Shown here one piece after another: positions 1-9,324 of a stretch of DNA of 64,000 nt (the stretch's first letter is position 1; every line of letters starts with the position of its first letter). The DNA comes from Lineus longissimus (Eukaryota > Nemertea > Pilidiophora > Heteronemertea > Lineidae). Below the pieces are notes generated by a model, which saw nothing but the letters and a program-made list of their open reading frames with translations, searched no databases and was not told the origin of the DNA. Both the position numbers and the translations under genes were made by a program. The DNA lies in the NCBI RefSeq assembly GCF_910592395.1, contig NC_088317.1, positions 13,146,001 to 13,210,000 on the forward strand, given 5' to 3'.

Positions 1-2
1 TG

Positions 3-1004
3 ATGAGGCCAGGTGGAACCCCAAAAGGGGCAGAGGCTAATCCTGATGCTATGACAGACTTTTTGGAAACATTCACCAACCTGATGAGGACCAAAATGGG
101 GCCAGAAACAGTGAAGGCAACTACAGCTTCAACCACCGCCGTAAATGTGAAAATTCAGGCACCGAAAAATTTCCAGTTAAATCAAAACTTCCGAATTTGG
201 CTGGAAAGGTTTGACAACTTTGTGAAGTTAGCCAAGATCCCTGATGAACAGCGTCGGGAACAACTCCTTTCAAGACTAGAACATCAGGCTTATGTTGCGG
301 TCAACAATTTACACCTGGAGGAAAGCCTATCCTACGAGGATTTTTGTACTCGACTAATGAAGCGATTTCATAATACCTCAAGGGAGGATTACAAGTTACA
401 GATGAGGGCCAGAGTACAGCGTGGAAATGAAACATACGAGACTTTCTCAGATGCCCTCCAAGAACTTGCCCTTAACGCGTACCCAAGTAGTGGGTTCGAA
501 CTACAACAAGAAATGGCCCTTGACCAGTTTCTTCTCGGAGTTACAGCAGAAGATGCAGTCAAACAGCAGCTGCTAATGAGTTCACCCGCCACCCTGAGCG
601 AGGCCATTCGCAAGGTTAGGCAACTAGAGGCAGCCCAACTAGTGATGAAAAAGGGGGCAAGTGAGTCGAGCCAGCAGGAGGTGGCCAAGCCAAAACAGAA
701 AGTGGCGAGCGTTGCGCCAAAGCCGGCGGAGAACTCCGATATGTCCGATATGTCCAAGGTATTAGAATTGTTGAGCACCATGAATGAGAGAATCTTGCGA
801 TTGGAAGGCCAAAAGGGAAACCACAGTACCAGTAAGGGAGATGGTTGCAAAACCTGCGGCGGTGATCACAGATTTCGGCGATGCCCTCAAAACGAGTGTT
901 TCATATGCCACTTGAAAGGCCACATTTCCAAAGATTGCCCCAACAAGCAGGGAAACGAGGCGGCGGGATTGTCGGGGGGCAGCACAGTCCCGAAGAAGCA
1001 GTAG
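3..1004 (+). CDS. gag: Ty3/gypsy Gag polyprotein (may be 5' incomplete)
   Basis: This protein of about 333 residues is the structural (Gag) protein of a Ty3/gypsy LTR retrotransposon, which would assemble the cytoplasmic particle and bind element RNA. The central part (about residues 50-190) is helical and capsid-like, with the charged 'RIWLERFDNF' and 'YEDFCTRLMKRF' stretches usual in gypsy Gags. Near the C-terminus are two adjacent Cys/His knuckles: CKTCGGDHRFRRC (a CX2CX3HX4C variant) and CFICHLKGHISKDC (classical CX2CX4HX4C). The window begins two bases before the first ATG, so the real start may lie upstream. The next frame (pol) is open from inside this gene and is in the -1 frame, which suggests -1 frameshifting or a post-transcriptional route to Gag-Pol. 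Gag and Pol both being open suggests a young copy. Confidence 0.88.
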   Translation: MRPGGTPKGAEANPDAMTDFLETFTNLMRTKMGPETVKATTASTTAVNVKIQAPKNFQLNQNFRIWLERFDNFVKLAKIPDEQRREQLLSRLEHQAYVAVNNLHLEESLSYEDFCTRLMKRFHNTSREDYKLQMRARVQRGNETYETFSDALQELALNAYPSSGFELQQEMALDQFLLGVTAEDAVKQQLLMSSPATLSEAIRKVRQLEAAQLVMKKGASESSQQEVAKPKQKVASVAPKPAENSDMSDMSKVLELLSTMNERILRLEGQKGNHSTSKGDGCKTCGGDHRFRRCPQNECFICHLKGHISKDCPNKQGNEAAGLSGGSTVPKKQ

Positions 1005-4000
1005 TGGCCCCACATGTAGATTCCGTTGTCCAAGAAGAAAACAAGGTTAGCCCAGCAGAAAATTCAACATTGGTGGAGAATTCAATGTTGAACCCCAAGG
1101 CGACAGTGTTTGAGCCCAAGCCTGGGCATTCACACGTCACTATTGGGAGTATACAGCTGGCTGACAGCAGCCTCTATTTGAGTGGTAAAGTAAACGACCA
1201 GTCAACGTCCATGCTTTTGGATACTGGAGCAGCAGTAACACTGATCAGTAGTGATTTATGGGACCGTCTCGATTCGGCCAAGAAAACCCTTGAACCTGCA
1301 ATGGGATCCCTGATGTCAGCCACCAAGGAAGACTTGCACATTATGGGGATGGTTGATGCCGATTTACAGATTGGATCCAATGTTTACTGTCATCCAGTGG
1401 TGGTGGTCAAGAAGCTATGCCACTCGTGTCTTTTGGGAAGCGACTTCTTTGCAAAGCACCAGTGTACCATTCGATATGAAAGTGCTACATTGGAGGTTGG
1501 CAATGAAGAAATCCCATTGCGTCACCAAAGAGATGAACTTAAGATTTGTCGAGTCATCCTTGGGCGATCTGTGAAGATCCCAGCACAGACTGAGATGATT
1601 GTGCCAGGAAAACTTGCTAGGGGAGGTGAAGCTAGTCATCTGACACCAGGAATGATTGAAGCAAAAAGGGGCCCGACATCGTTCACGACAGGGCGTACTT
1701 TGGTGAAGTCAAACCATGGCAAACTCCCCATTCGTGTGGCCAATTTCACAGATAGCCCTATTAAAATGAGGACCAATCAGACATTGGGATGGTTTCACCC
1801 AGTCACAGAAATAAGTGGACATCAGGACGACAAACATGTAGGGGCCAGGGAGAATGGAGAGGAACAGGAACACTTGGCTGCAGCTGATATAGCAGCAACC
1901 AGTGCTGGGACGCTTTGTACCCCAGACCCTGTATACTCTCCCATACTCGGACAGGGACAATTGGCTGCAGCTTCCATAGCAGTAACCAGTGTTGGGACGC
2001 CTTGTAACCCAGACCCTGTCCAATCTCCTTTGCAATCAGAAAGACTTGGAAAACTGTTGAAAAAATTGGAAATAGACGAGATAGATCTGACTGGGTCACA
2101 GCGTGCCACGCTGATTTCCCTTATAGCGGAATATCAGGATATTTTCTCAATGGATGATCTGGATATTGGGCACACCACAGTGGTTGAACATTGGATAAAC
2201 ACAGGAGATGCTGTCCCGATCAAACAGAGGCCAAGGAGGGTACCACCCCACCAACAACATTTTGTTGATGAGACAACCAAAGACCTCTTGGACAAAAATC
2301 TCATAAAGGAGTCTACTGGACCATGGAGCTCGCCTATCGTACTGGCTAAGAAGCATGATGGGAGTTTTCGCCTATGTGTAGACTACCGAAAGCTAAATGA
2401 GTGCACTGTGAAGTCAGCACAACCACTGCCAAGAATAGATGATACACTTGGAGGACTGGCTGGGTCCTGTTGGTTCAGCAGCCTTGATTGTGCCAGTGGC
2501 TACTGGCAAGTGGGCGTGGCTCCCGAGGATCGAGAGAAAACAGGATTTGTGACAGGAGTTAAGCAATATGAGTGGTTGGCCATGCCATTTGGTCTGACTG
2601 GAGCCCCAGCAACTTTTACCAGGCTCATGAACATCGTGCTAGGGGGGGTAGAGTACTGTCTCGTGTACTTGGATGACATAATCGTACATACACCATCGTT
2701 TGACCGGCATATTCAGCAGTTACGAGAGGTTTTTGAGCGCCTCAGGAAGGCCAACATGAAGTTGAAGCCAGTGAAGTGTAAGTTGCTGCGACGGAGTCTG
2801 AAATGGTTGGGACATGTTGTGTCCAAGGACGGGATCGCCACTGACTCTGAAAAGATACGTCAGGTCCAAGAATGGCCAACTCCAAAGGATGTGGGTGAAG
2901 TAAGATCTTTCATGGGCTTGGCTGTATATTATCAAAAGTATGTCAAGAACTACTCAGAGATAGCAGCCCCACTTCACCAGTTGACTGGAAAGAATGCAAT
3001 TTTCGAATGGACAGAAGCCGGTGAACAGTCATTTTCCAAACTGAAGAAAGCATTGATTGAGGCACCAGTCTTAGCATACCCTGACTTCTCCGAAGATGCG
3101 GGTCTCTTTGTCTTGGACACTGATGCCAGTGACTTTGCTGTAGGTGCCGTTTTGTCCCAGCGTCAAGAAGATGGCTCTGAAAGGGTGATCGCATACGGCA
3201 GCAAGAGTTTGCAAGGTGGAGAAAATAATTACTGCACCACACGGCGGGAAATGTTAGCTCTCGTGAAATTTGTTAAGCATTTCAGGTACTTTCTCCTGGG
3301 AAAAAGGTTCTTGGTCCGAACAGATAACATTGCGCTCCGTTGGCTGCTTAATTTCAAAGACCCATCCGGACAGGTGGCCAGATGGCTCGAGTGCCTAGCC
3401 GAGTTTGATTTTAAGATTGAACATCGTGCAGGAAGGCTACACGGGAATGCTGATGCCCTGTCTAGAAAGCCCAGTAGAGTCAGACAACATGGAGATTGCC
3501 CATCATGTGGGCCCACTGACAAAAAGAGAATCGATCAGCAAACGCCAATGGACAGAAAAACTCAGTCGGTGAACCTAGCAAGTGTAGCAGTGACCCAGGC
3601 AAAACCAAGTGCAAAGTCCAAGCCACAGAGAAAAGTACCAACCCCAGTGGAACTGCCTATGGATTGGACCGCTGAGAAAATTGGACAAGCTCAGGTCAAT
3701 GACCCTGAAATCAACGAAGTTTATCAGCATGTCCTTTCCAAAGAGACAATAATTCCACAAAGTGTTTTGCAAGGATGCAGTACTCGGACACGGGCAGTTT
3801 GGGCCCAGAGACAATTGTTGGAACTAGAGGAGGGAGTTTTGTATTTCAAGTCTCCGGATCAGTCAACCCAAAGCCGTTTGGTTCTCCCAGTAGCATTGAT
3901 AAAGCCAGTCTTAGTTCAAGCTCACGAAGGCTTTGCTGGTGGCCATTTGGGAATGAGGAAGACCTATGCCAAACTTCGATCTCGCTGCTGGCGACCAGGC

Positions 4001-5605
4001 TTAAAGCGTTTAGTTGAAGACTTTGTTCGCACATGCCCCAAGTGTCAGAAATGCAAATCACCACCCAAGGGAATAAGAGCCCCCTTACAGAGTATTCCAG
4101 TGGGCAGACGAAACCAAAGGTTGCATATCGATTTTGTGGGGCCCATTAATCCACCCTCCAGAAGGGGAAACCGTTATATCATGGTGGTGGAAGATGCGTT
4201 CACCAAGTGGCCCGAGGCATGGCCAATGAAAAATCAGAAAGTCTCCACCTGTGCAAGAGTTCTAGTCAACGAATATGTCTCGCGTTTTGGTGCACCCGAG
4301 GGTATACATTCCGACCAAGGGGGGAATTTTGAATCAAAAATCTTCGGAGAGATGTGCAGCTTATTAGGCATTGAGAAGACTAGGACAACTGCATATCACC
4401 CGCAATGCAACGGTCAGGTTGAAAACCTGAATAAAAGCCTGAAGAAAATGCTAACAACCCTTGTAGATGAAAAGGGACGGGATTGGGATGACAGATTACC
4501 ATCAGCACTCATGGCATATAGGTCCAGTATACATGAGTCAACAAAGGAAACTCCTTTTGCAATGACTTTCGGAGCTGAAATGCAAATACCTCTTGACCTT
4601 ATGATTGGAACATCTACATGTGGCTCTGCTTCCCCAGAAACAACAGTATATGTGAAGGATCTCCGAGAGAAAATTGAAACATCATATCGAAATGCCAGGG
4701 ACAACCTGAAGACGGCTCAGAGGCGACAGCGACAGTACTATGACCAGAAGATGAAAAATTCTTCTTTTTCCCAGGATAATTTAGTCCTCTTGAGAGACTA
4801 TCATCTTCGGCCAGATGAGGTTAACAAGTTCCACAAGCCATGGAAGGGACCTTATAAGATTAAGGAAAAGATATCAGAGGTGAACTATAGGATTGTGCCT
4901 CTCGATGGGAAAACCAAGCAAACAAAAGTGGTCCATCTGAACAACTTGCGGCGCTTCTACATTAGAACGGAGGATGAGCCACGTCGGGTGGATGATCATC
5001 CTAATAAAACATCAGAGAAGAAGGATTTCATTGAGAAACTGGAAATGGAGTCAGCTGCTGAGAACTCTGAGACTGAGTCTGAAGAAGAGGTAGAGACTAT
5101 GCCTTTAGAATTTTTGAAACTGCCTATAGGAAGGTCTTGCGAAGAAACCCCAGAATCTCGTGGACAAGACAAGCTGATGTCAAGACCAGATTTGAGGGAC
5201 CCTCTTGGTGCTGCTTTAAATACACCAGAAGGGAAGGGCCGCTTTGGTACCCCTAACTCTCAATCTGGTTCCCCCGACGTGCAACGTCCAGGGATGGGAC
5301 CATCAGATGGAGCAGTAGATCCACCAGATGGGGAATCTGCAATAGATATTCCAAACCCAGACCTGGATGGCACCGCCTCTTCAATTGATTCATCTGTGTA
5401 TGATCCAGCAGACGAAGTACCCATGAACAAATATAGCTTAAGACCACGTAATGATATGCAGAGGCCTGCACGTTTCCGTTTGTCAATCGATTGCGCCGTG
5501 CGTGACACAAACCAACGCGATTCCGCATCAATGCAACAGAACAAAATGCGATGGCTCAAGCGCGCCAGAAAGTTAAAATTGAACCGCATCTCAGCAATGA
5601 CTTAA
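881..5605 (+). CDS. pol: Ty3/gypsy Pol polyprotein (protease, RT, RNase H, integrase)
   Basis: One uninterrupted reading frame encodes the whole enzymatic module of a gypsy element. Visible in order: retropepsin with LLDTGAA near residue 112; reverse transcriptase with LCVDYRKLN and the catalytic YLDDI near residue 597; RNase H beginning DTDASDFAVGAVLSQ near residue 747; integrase with an HHCC zinc module (HEGFAGGH to CPKCQKC, about 1014-1058), then a DDE core whose acidic residues lie in HIDFVGP, HSDQGGNF and NGQVENLNKS; and a C-terminal GPY/F-type module (WKGPYKIKE) near residue 1322. No chromodomain is visible in the acidic, proline-rich tail. It overlaps gag by about 120 nt in the -1 frame; codons before about 1005 overlap gag and may not all be used. 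No inactivating change is seen. The lineage could be Mag-like, from the paired knuckles and short LTR, but this is unconfirmed. Confidence 0.95.
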   Translation: MPSKRVFHMPLERPHFQRLPQQAGKRGGGIVGGQHSPEEAVVAPHVDSVVQEENKVSPAENSTLVENSMLNPKATVFEPKPGHSHVTIGSIQLADSSLYLSGKVNDQSTSMLLDTGAAVTLISSDLWDRLDSAKKTLEPAMGSLMSATKEDLHIMGMVDADLQIGSNVYCHPVVVVKKLCHSCLLGSDFFAKHQCTIRYESATLEVGNEEIPLRHQRDELKICRVILGRSVKIPAQTEMIVPGKLARGGEASHLTPGMIEAKRGPTSFTTGRTLVKSNHGKLPIRVANFTDSPIKMRTNQTLGWFHPVTEISGHQDDKHVGARENGEEQEHLAAADIAATSAGTLCTPDPVYSPILGQGQLAAASIAVTSVGTPCNPDPVQSPLQSERLGKLLKKLEIDEIDLTGSQRATLISLIAEYQDIFSMDDLDIGHTTVVEHWINTGDAVPIKQRPRRVPPHQQHFVDETTKDLLDKNLIKESTGPWSSPIVLAKKHDGSFRLCVDYRKLNECTVKSAQPLPRIDDTLGGLAGSCWFSSLDCASGYWQVGVAPEDREKTGFVTGVKQYEWLAMPFGLTGAPATFTRLMNIVLGGVEYCLVYLDDIIVHTPSFDRHIQQLREVFERLRKANMKLKPVKCKLLRRSLKWLGHVVSKDGIATDSEKIRQVQEWPTPKDVGEVRSFMGLAVYYQKYVKNYSEIAAPLHQLTGKNAIFEWTEAGEQSFSKLKKALIEAPVLAYPDFSEDAGLFVLDTDASDFAVGAVLSQRQEDGSERVIAYGSKSLQGGENNYCTTRREMLALVKFVKHFRYFLLGKRFLVRTDNIALRWLLNFKDPSGQVARWLECLAEFDFKIEHRAGRLHGNADALSRKPSRVRQHGDCPSCGPTDKKRIDQQTPMDRKTQSVNLASVAVTQAKPSAKSKPQRKVPTPVELPMDWTAEKIGQAQVNDPEINEVYQHVLSKETIIPQSVLQGCSTRTRAVWAQRQLLELEEGVLYFKSPDQSTQSRLVLPVALIKPVLVQAHEGFAGGHLGMRKTYAKLRSRCWRPGLKRLVEDFVRTCPKCQKCKSPPKGIRAPLQSIPVGRRNQRLHIDFVGPINPPSRRGNRYIMVVEDAFTKWPEAWPMKNQKVSTCARVLVNEYVSRFGAPEGIHSDQGGNFESKIFGEMCSLLGIEKTRTTAYHPQCNGQVENLNKSLKKMLTTLVDEKGRDWDDRLPSALMAYRSSIHESTKETPFAMTFGAEMQIPLDLMIGTSTCGSASPETTVYVKDLREKIETSYRNARDNLKTAQRRQRQYYDQKMKNSSFSQDNLVLLRDYHLRPDEVNKFHKPWKGPYKIKEKISEVNYRIVPLDGKTKQTKVVHLNNLRRFYIRTEDEPRRVDDHPNKTSEKKDFIEKLEMESAAENSETESEEEVETMPLEFLKLPIGRSCEETPESRGQDKLMSRPDLRDPLGAALNTPEGKGRFGTPNSQSGSPDVQRPGMGPSDGAVDPPDGESAIDIPNPDLDGTASSIDSSVYDPADEVPMNKYSLRPRNDMQRPARFRLSIDCAVRDTNQRDSASMQQNKMRWLKRARKLKLNRISAMT

Positions 5606-6319
5606 TAGTGAAAACCTGTTTGTAGCTTAAACAATCCCTGTAAGGGAGATTTCCATTATAATCAATCTCATCTCTTCGTCCGAGGTAACTTGTAACCTGG
5701 CACCCCTATACCTGGGACGCTCTGTACTCCGGGAAGGGAGAGGTGTAGATTTACATTACCTCATGCCAGGGTGCTAAGGTGCCTTTGAACTGCCGCTCAC
5801 AGGAGGATTTTCGTTCTGAAGCAATAAGGACTTAGTAAATGGATAAGAGACTTTTAAATTAATTTAGTAGTGCACTGAGGAAAGCCTATAGAGACTATCT
5901 GTTCGTTTAGTGTGTTTGATCAACACATGTTAAGACTATTTTTGGATATATTTGTTGTGTTTGTATATCCTTGTTCTATGCAGAGAAATGGACTCGGGAC
6001 TCATTTCATGTACTATTGCGTGTACTTGGATCTATAGTTTTGTGTATTTTATTGCTCAGGATCGGAGCTAGTAATGGTGTTTTTTTTTTTATATTTGATA
6101 ATTATAAAATCATTTCAGTATTATTATTATCATGATTTTGGAGAAGACAATACTGAGGATGGACATGATGGAGGATAATCCCTACCCAACTCAGCAAGAC
6201 GCTAACTCTTATTTTTGTGTTTTATGTTTGGGTAACATATGAAAGCCCTGTTATGTTAGTGAATTGAATTCTGTAACATTGTGGTCAGTTACACACTGAC
6301 CAAATTTTGTGGGGGATGG
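5606..6319 (+). other. Untranslated 3' region of the gypsy element with polypurine tract
   Basis: About 700 bases between the pol stop and the LTR contain no convincing reading frame. The last bases before the LTR (about 6309-6319, GTGGGGGATGG) are purine-rich and sit where plus-strand DNA priming would occur, so I read them as the polypurine tract. No env-like gene is present. Confidence 0.6.
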
Positions 6320-6519
6320 TGTGGTGTCCCGAGCGACCCCAGTCTGTCTTCGGCCCGTGTTGCGGCCGGGGCGAAAACGGTGCATTGTTGTTGTTATTGT
6401 AGTCGACGGGCGAGACGAGACAATAAAGTACGAGTTGAATTAAAGCCGATTTGCAAGTTCATTAGTTCACTATATCATGTATATCGAGTACCAAAGAAGG
6501 CAAATCAAAGGACATTACA
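6320..6519 (+). repeat. 3' LTR of the gypsy element (200 bp)
   Basis: The segment starts TGTGGTGTC directly after the polypurine tract and ends GACATTACA, whose reverse complement TGTAATGTC matches the start at 7 of 9 positions; this is the usual TG...CA LTR boundary with short inverted ends. An AATAAA signal lies at about 6422. The reading frame of the downstream polymerase gene (minus strand) resumes directly after 6519, which independently fixes the right edge. The expected 5-bp target duplication would be CTATG (6520-6524); its partner lies upstream of this window. Confidence 0.72.
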
Positions 6520-7640
6520 CTATGAGCTAGTGTCTTGAAGAAAAGATTGATGTCTCTTATGTACATGAAATGGTCCTTGAAATACAGCAGATCGATGACA
6601 TCATCATCATCATAATTCTTGGACAGGTAGAGAGGTTCTAGTTTTGCCTCACAGGTGCTCTTAGCCGATTCATTCTGCAATTTAAACACATTAATTTTGA
6701 GATTATTATCACTCTCTATCTTAGGAATATCCTTTTGAATACATACAGGAAATGATTTGATTTTGATATCAGTAGTTTTCGAACTCTGTTCTCGTGACGA
6801 AGTCATTTCTAGCATATCGGTAGTAATATTTAATGTACTCTCGAACTCTGCTCTCAGGACGAAGTCCGTCTCTGGATTTTCTTTCAGATATTTAGCGGCC
6901 AATAAAGACCAGAGAAAACATTTATTGTCATTTGATTCCACATTTATTACTGCTTTTGTTTTAAATGGTAATTTAGTGTAATGACCACCTTTACACCTCT
7001 TGTAAGAACAGATGGTCATGTTACAAGACTCTATTTTATTTAAAGTAAGTCCAGAACCTTGAAAGTACCTTTCCTCAATCTGTGTCTTAATGTAGTTTAA
7101 CTGGTTGGTTATGGCATAAATTGCCTGGTTCCTTGAAATTATGCTTTCCATTGGGGACTGAATGGGGTGTGTTACACTTTCACCCTGACGATCAATGCTC
7201 TGCTCTTCGACCAAAGGTCGATCAAACTGAGCAAATACTGATATGCTAATTTTGTGATGGTAATCATTGAGTTGAAATAATACCTCCTCTAATTTATCTC
7301 TGTATTCATACACTTGTTTAGCTTCTCTGTCAATCTTCAAACTAATGGTGACTACAGGCTTTCCAAATTGTTTTACTATTTCTATTCCACTCACTTTCTT
7401 TATGCCATCTAGCTCATTTTCCTCAAATGCAAGTTTCTTATCCATAGTTTTAGGGATCAGTGATGGGGCTCGGGGTTGAGCAATAGGGACATAATCCGGA
7501 TTTAATTTACTTAAGTGACCTTTGGTTCTCCTGTGAATAGCCATATTATTGTAGGATATGTACTTGTCACATGTAGTGCAAAGTATTTTCTGATTCTTAT
7601 CAGTCATTCTATTTATTAGATTAAAATTTATTAAATTCAA
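6520..7640 (-). pseudogene. polB: Type-B DNA polymerase, N-terminal part, split by the gypsy insertion
   Basis: The N-terminal part of a protein-primed type-B DNA polymerase of the Polinton/adintovirus kind, which would replicate the element's linear DNA. It begins with a C2H2-like finger (CTTCDKYISYNNMAIHRRTKGH, split here only for reading) and contains the conserved NDNKCFLWSLLAAKY block near residue 240, followed near the end by a 'DHFMYIRDINLF' stretch that precedes the exonuclease domain in such polymerases. The reading frame then runs into the LTR at 6519 and the apparent C-terminal residues after that are LTR sequence. The exonuclease and polymerase domains would lie left of the window. 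Two double-hairpin repeats (6781-6805 and 6843-6867) lie in frame inside the gene. Polymerase assignment is from motif recognition, without a search. Confidence 0.65.
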
Positions 7641-7663
7641 TAAATCTCTTGAATTAAATAGAA

Positions 7664-8726
7664 ATGGACTTCATAATCAATGAACAAGAATGTAATGAAG
7701 CCAAATTTGAGTACTACTTAACAGACCAATTAGACATAAAATCCATTACTTTGAAATCGATAACCTTTTACAATTCATGGTGGACAGGTGATTTTCTACC
7801 AGAGGGAGTCAGGATTTTTTTCATTTCTAGTCGAAATAACCAGAATTACAACAAATGAGCCCTTAGATAAACAATTATGGTGTATGGATGAATTTAGGAC
7901 ATTATTTGCTCCTGGACTTGAAACAGATACACTTGAAAAGGAAGTCATGAAAGTTTGCGAACGGTATTTGGAAAATGAATCTACCACAACTAAAGACACC
8001 ATTACTCAATACACATTTCCATACTCTCGACATTTTAGTTTAAGTGAGTTTTGTGAGGTATGGCAAAAATACATAAAAGAAATTGGAATTAGCCACATTA
8101 AGATCAACTGTGATAACAATAATTACATAACCCTTGAACTTACAGAGGATAAAGAGTACCCTCTGAAAGTATACAAGTTAGATAAAAATGAAAAAATCAA
8201 GATTGAGAGAAACACAGAAGGTTTTCAAATAAGAAAAACCATAAGAGAGGTGATAGAAAAACAGCTCACAGTGGTGAATGAGTGGTTTGGCTTTAAGCAA
8301 ACTAAATTCACCAAGAGAGGAAAATACTACTCCACAAGACCACTCAACTTTTACAGGAAATATCTATTCCTGCAAGCTAATTTGGTTGACAAAGCTAAGA
8401 CCCTCTACAACAATAAACCATCTAACATTTTCTGCATCATACCTGTAGAAGATGGTGACCAAATAAAAATGCAGCGATACGAACCGAATTGTTAGAAAAC
8501 GATAAATAAGTGTACTAATCACATAAAATTCGAAATCACTGATGAGAATGGTAAGCTAGTTAATTTCAGAGGAACAGAGGTTTCTTTAGAGTTAAGAATC
8601 AAGCTATGCTCTCAGGACGAAGTCCGAATAGAGTTAAACTCTCAGGACAAAGTCCGAATAGAGTTAAACTCTTGTGGTGAAGACAAGCACCTCGGACTCG
8701 AGCTCTGCTCTCAGGACGAAGTCTAA
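7664..8726 (+). pseudogene. Penton-like minor capsid protein, frameshifted and with a premature stop
   Basis: The only plus-strand gene of the element, starting 23 nt from the divergent polymerase gene. The N-terminal 'ITLKSITFYNSWW' stretch and a C-terminal beta-strand segment (ITDENGKLVNF) resemble the penton-type minor capsid proteins of Polintons and adintoviruses, which would occupy virion vertices. Two breaks are visible: a shift to the +1-offset frame between about 7800 and 7855, near a T-rich run at 7814-7820, and a TAG at 8493-8495, after which the same frame continues to TAA at 8724-8726. The last 40 or so codons consist largely of double-hairpin repeats, so the original C-terminus was probably near 8600. 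A sequencing indel could explain the frameshift, but not the TAG. Confidence 0.55.
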
Positions 8727-8754
8727 CTAGGACAAAGTCCCGAGAACAAAGTTC
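8601..8754 (+). repeat. Cluster of double hairpins at the 3' end of the penton-like gene
   Basis: Within 154 bases there are three two-hairpin copies (8601-8625, 8631-8655, 8700-8724) and three single hairpins (8661-8671, 8730-8740, 8744-8754). The first stem of the 8631 copy reads GAGT/ACTC instead of GAGC/GCTC, so both sides changed together. The cluster occupies the convergent gap between the penton-like gene and the membrane-protein gene, the place where two transcripts would terminate facing one another; a role in transcript 3'-end formation is possible but is inference. Confidence 0.8.
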
Positions 8755-8769
8755 GACCACCTGATGAGA

Positions 8770-9276
8770 TCATTCCATTAAAGGAATAGTACATTTCTTC
8801 TCTTTAACTACAGGTTTAACAAGAGGGTTAATTGACCCCTTCATGACTGCTTCATTCGGACTTTGTCCTGAGAGCATAGCTCGATTCAAGCCTGATCGCT
8901 GCTCTTTACTTACTTTTTTAGGAAGTTTCTTAAACATAATGAATGCTGCTAAAATAACGGCACCTAAACCTAGTACATAGACATAGGTATTACTACTAGA
9001 TTCACGCAGTGATACATCAGTATTTTGAGATTGTGGTTCTTCTTCCTCTACTTCTTCTTCCTCCTTTTCCACAATTCTGTTTTTTGGTGAGGAGTCCTGT
9101 ACTTTAAATGTCGTCTTATCCTTTTTTATCCTCTTAAATTTCTTAGATCTTCTACCCAGTTCTCTAGACCATGCTAATTGTTTCTCTGATCGAGGTTTCT
9201 TAGACACTGAAACTTTAGTCGGACTTTGTCCTAAGAGCATAGCTCGAGTAGTATCAGTTACAGTTTCAAGTTCCAT
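8770..9276 (-). CDS. Small single-pass membrane protein with basic N-terminal half
   Basis: A 168-residue protein with no confident family. The N-terminal half is strongly basic (SRELGRRSKKFKRIKKDK near residues 37-54), followed by an acidic run of glutamates near 70-80, then one hydrophobic segment (VYVLGLGAVILAAFIMF, about residues 100-117) that should span a membrane, and a basic flank KKLPKK. It could be a virion membrane or DNA-binding protein of the element. Two double-hairpin repeats are in frame: one near the N-terminus encodes RAMLLGQSPT and one after the membrane segment encodes RAMLSGQSPN. It is followed by the Q/N-rich gene upstream (49-nt gap) on the same strand. Function is unknown. 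Confidence 0.6.
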   Translation of the reverse strand: MELETVTDTTRAMLLGQSPTKVSVSKKPRSEKQLAWSRELGRRSKKFKRIKKDKTTFKVQDSSPKNRIVEKEEEEVEEEEPQSQNTDVSLRESSSNTYVYVLGLGAVILAAFIMFKKLPKKVSKEQRSGLNRAMLSGQSPNEAVMKGSINPLVKPVVKEKKCTIPLME

Positions 9277-9324
9277 TTATCTTGCTCAAATTAATTGGAA
9301 CTATGTTCTCATAACCAGGTTAAT

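Noticed and set aside
8600-8790. A hammerhead ribozyme, because GGACGAA and CTGATGAG both occur here
   Set aside because: The CTGATGAG at about 8762 is not followed by the GAAA strand in the required position, and the GGACGAA belongs to the double hairpin, which occurs without CTGATGA elsewhere.
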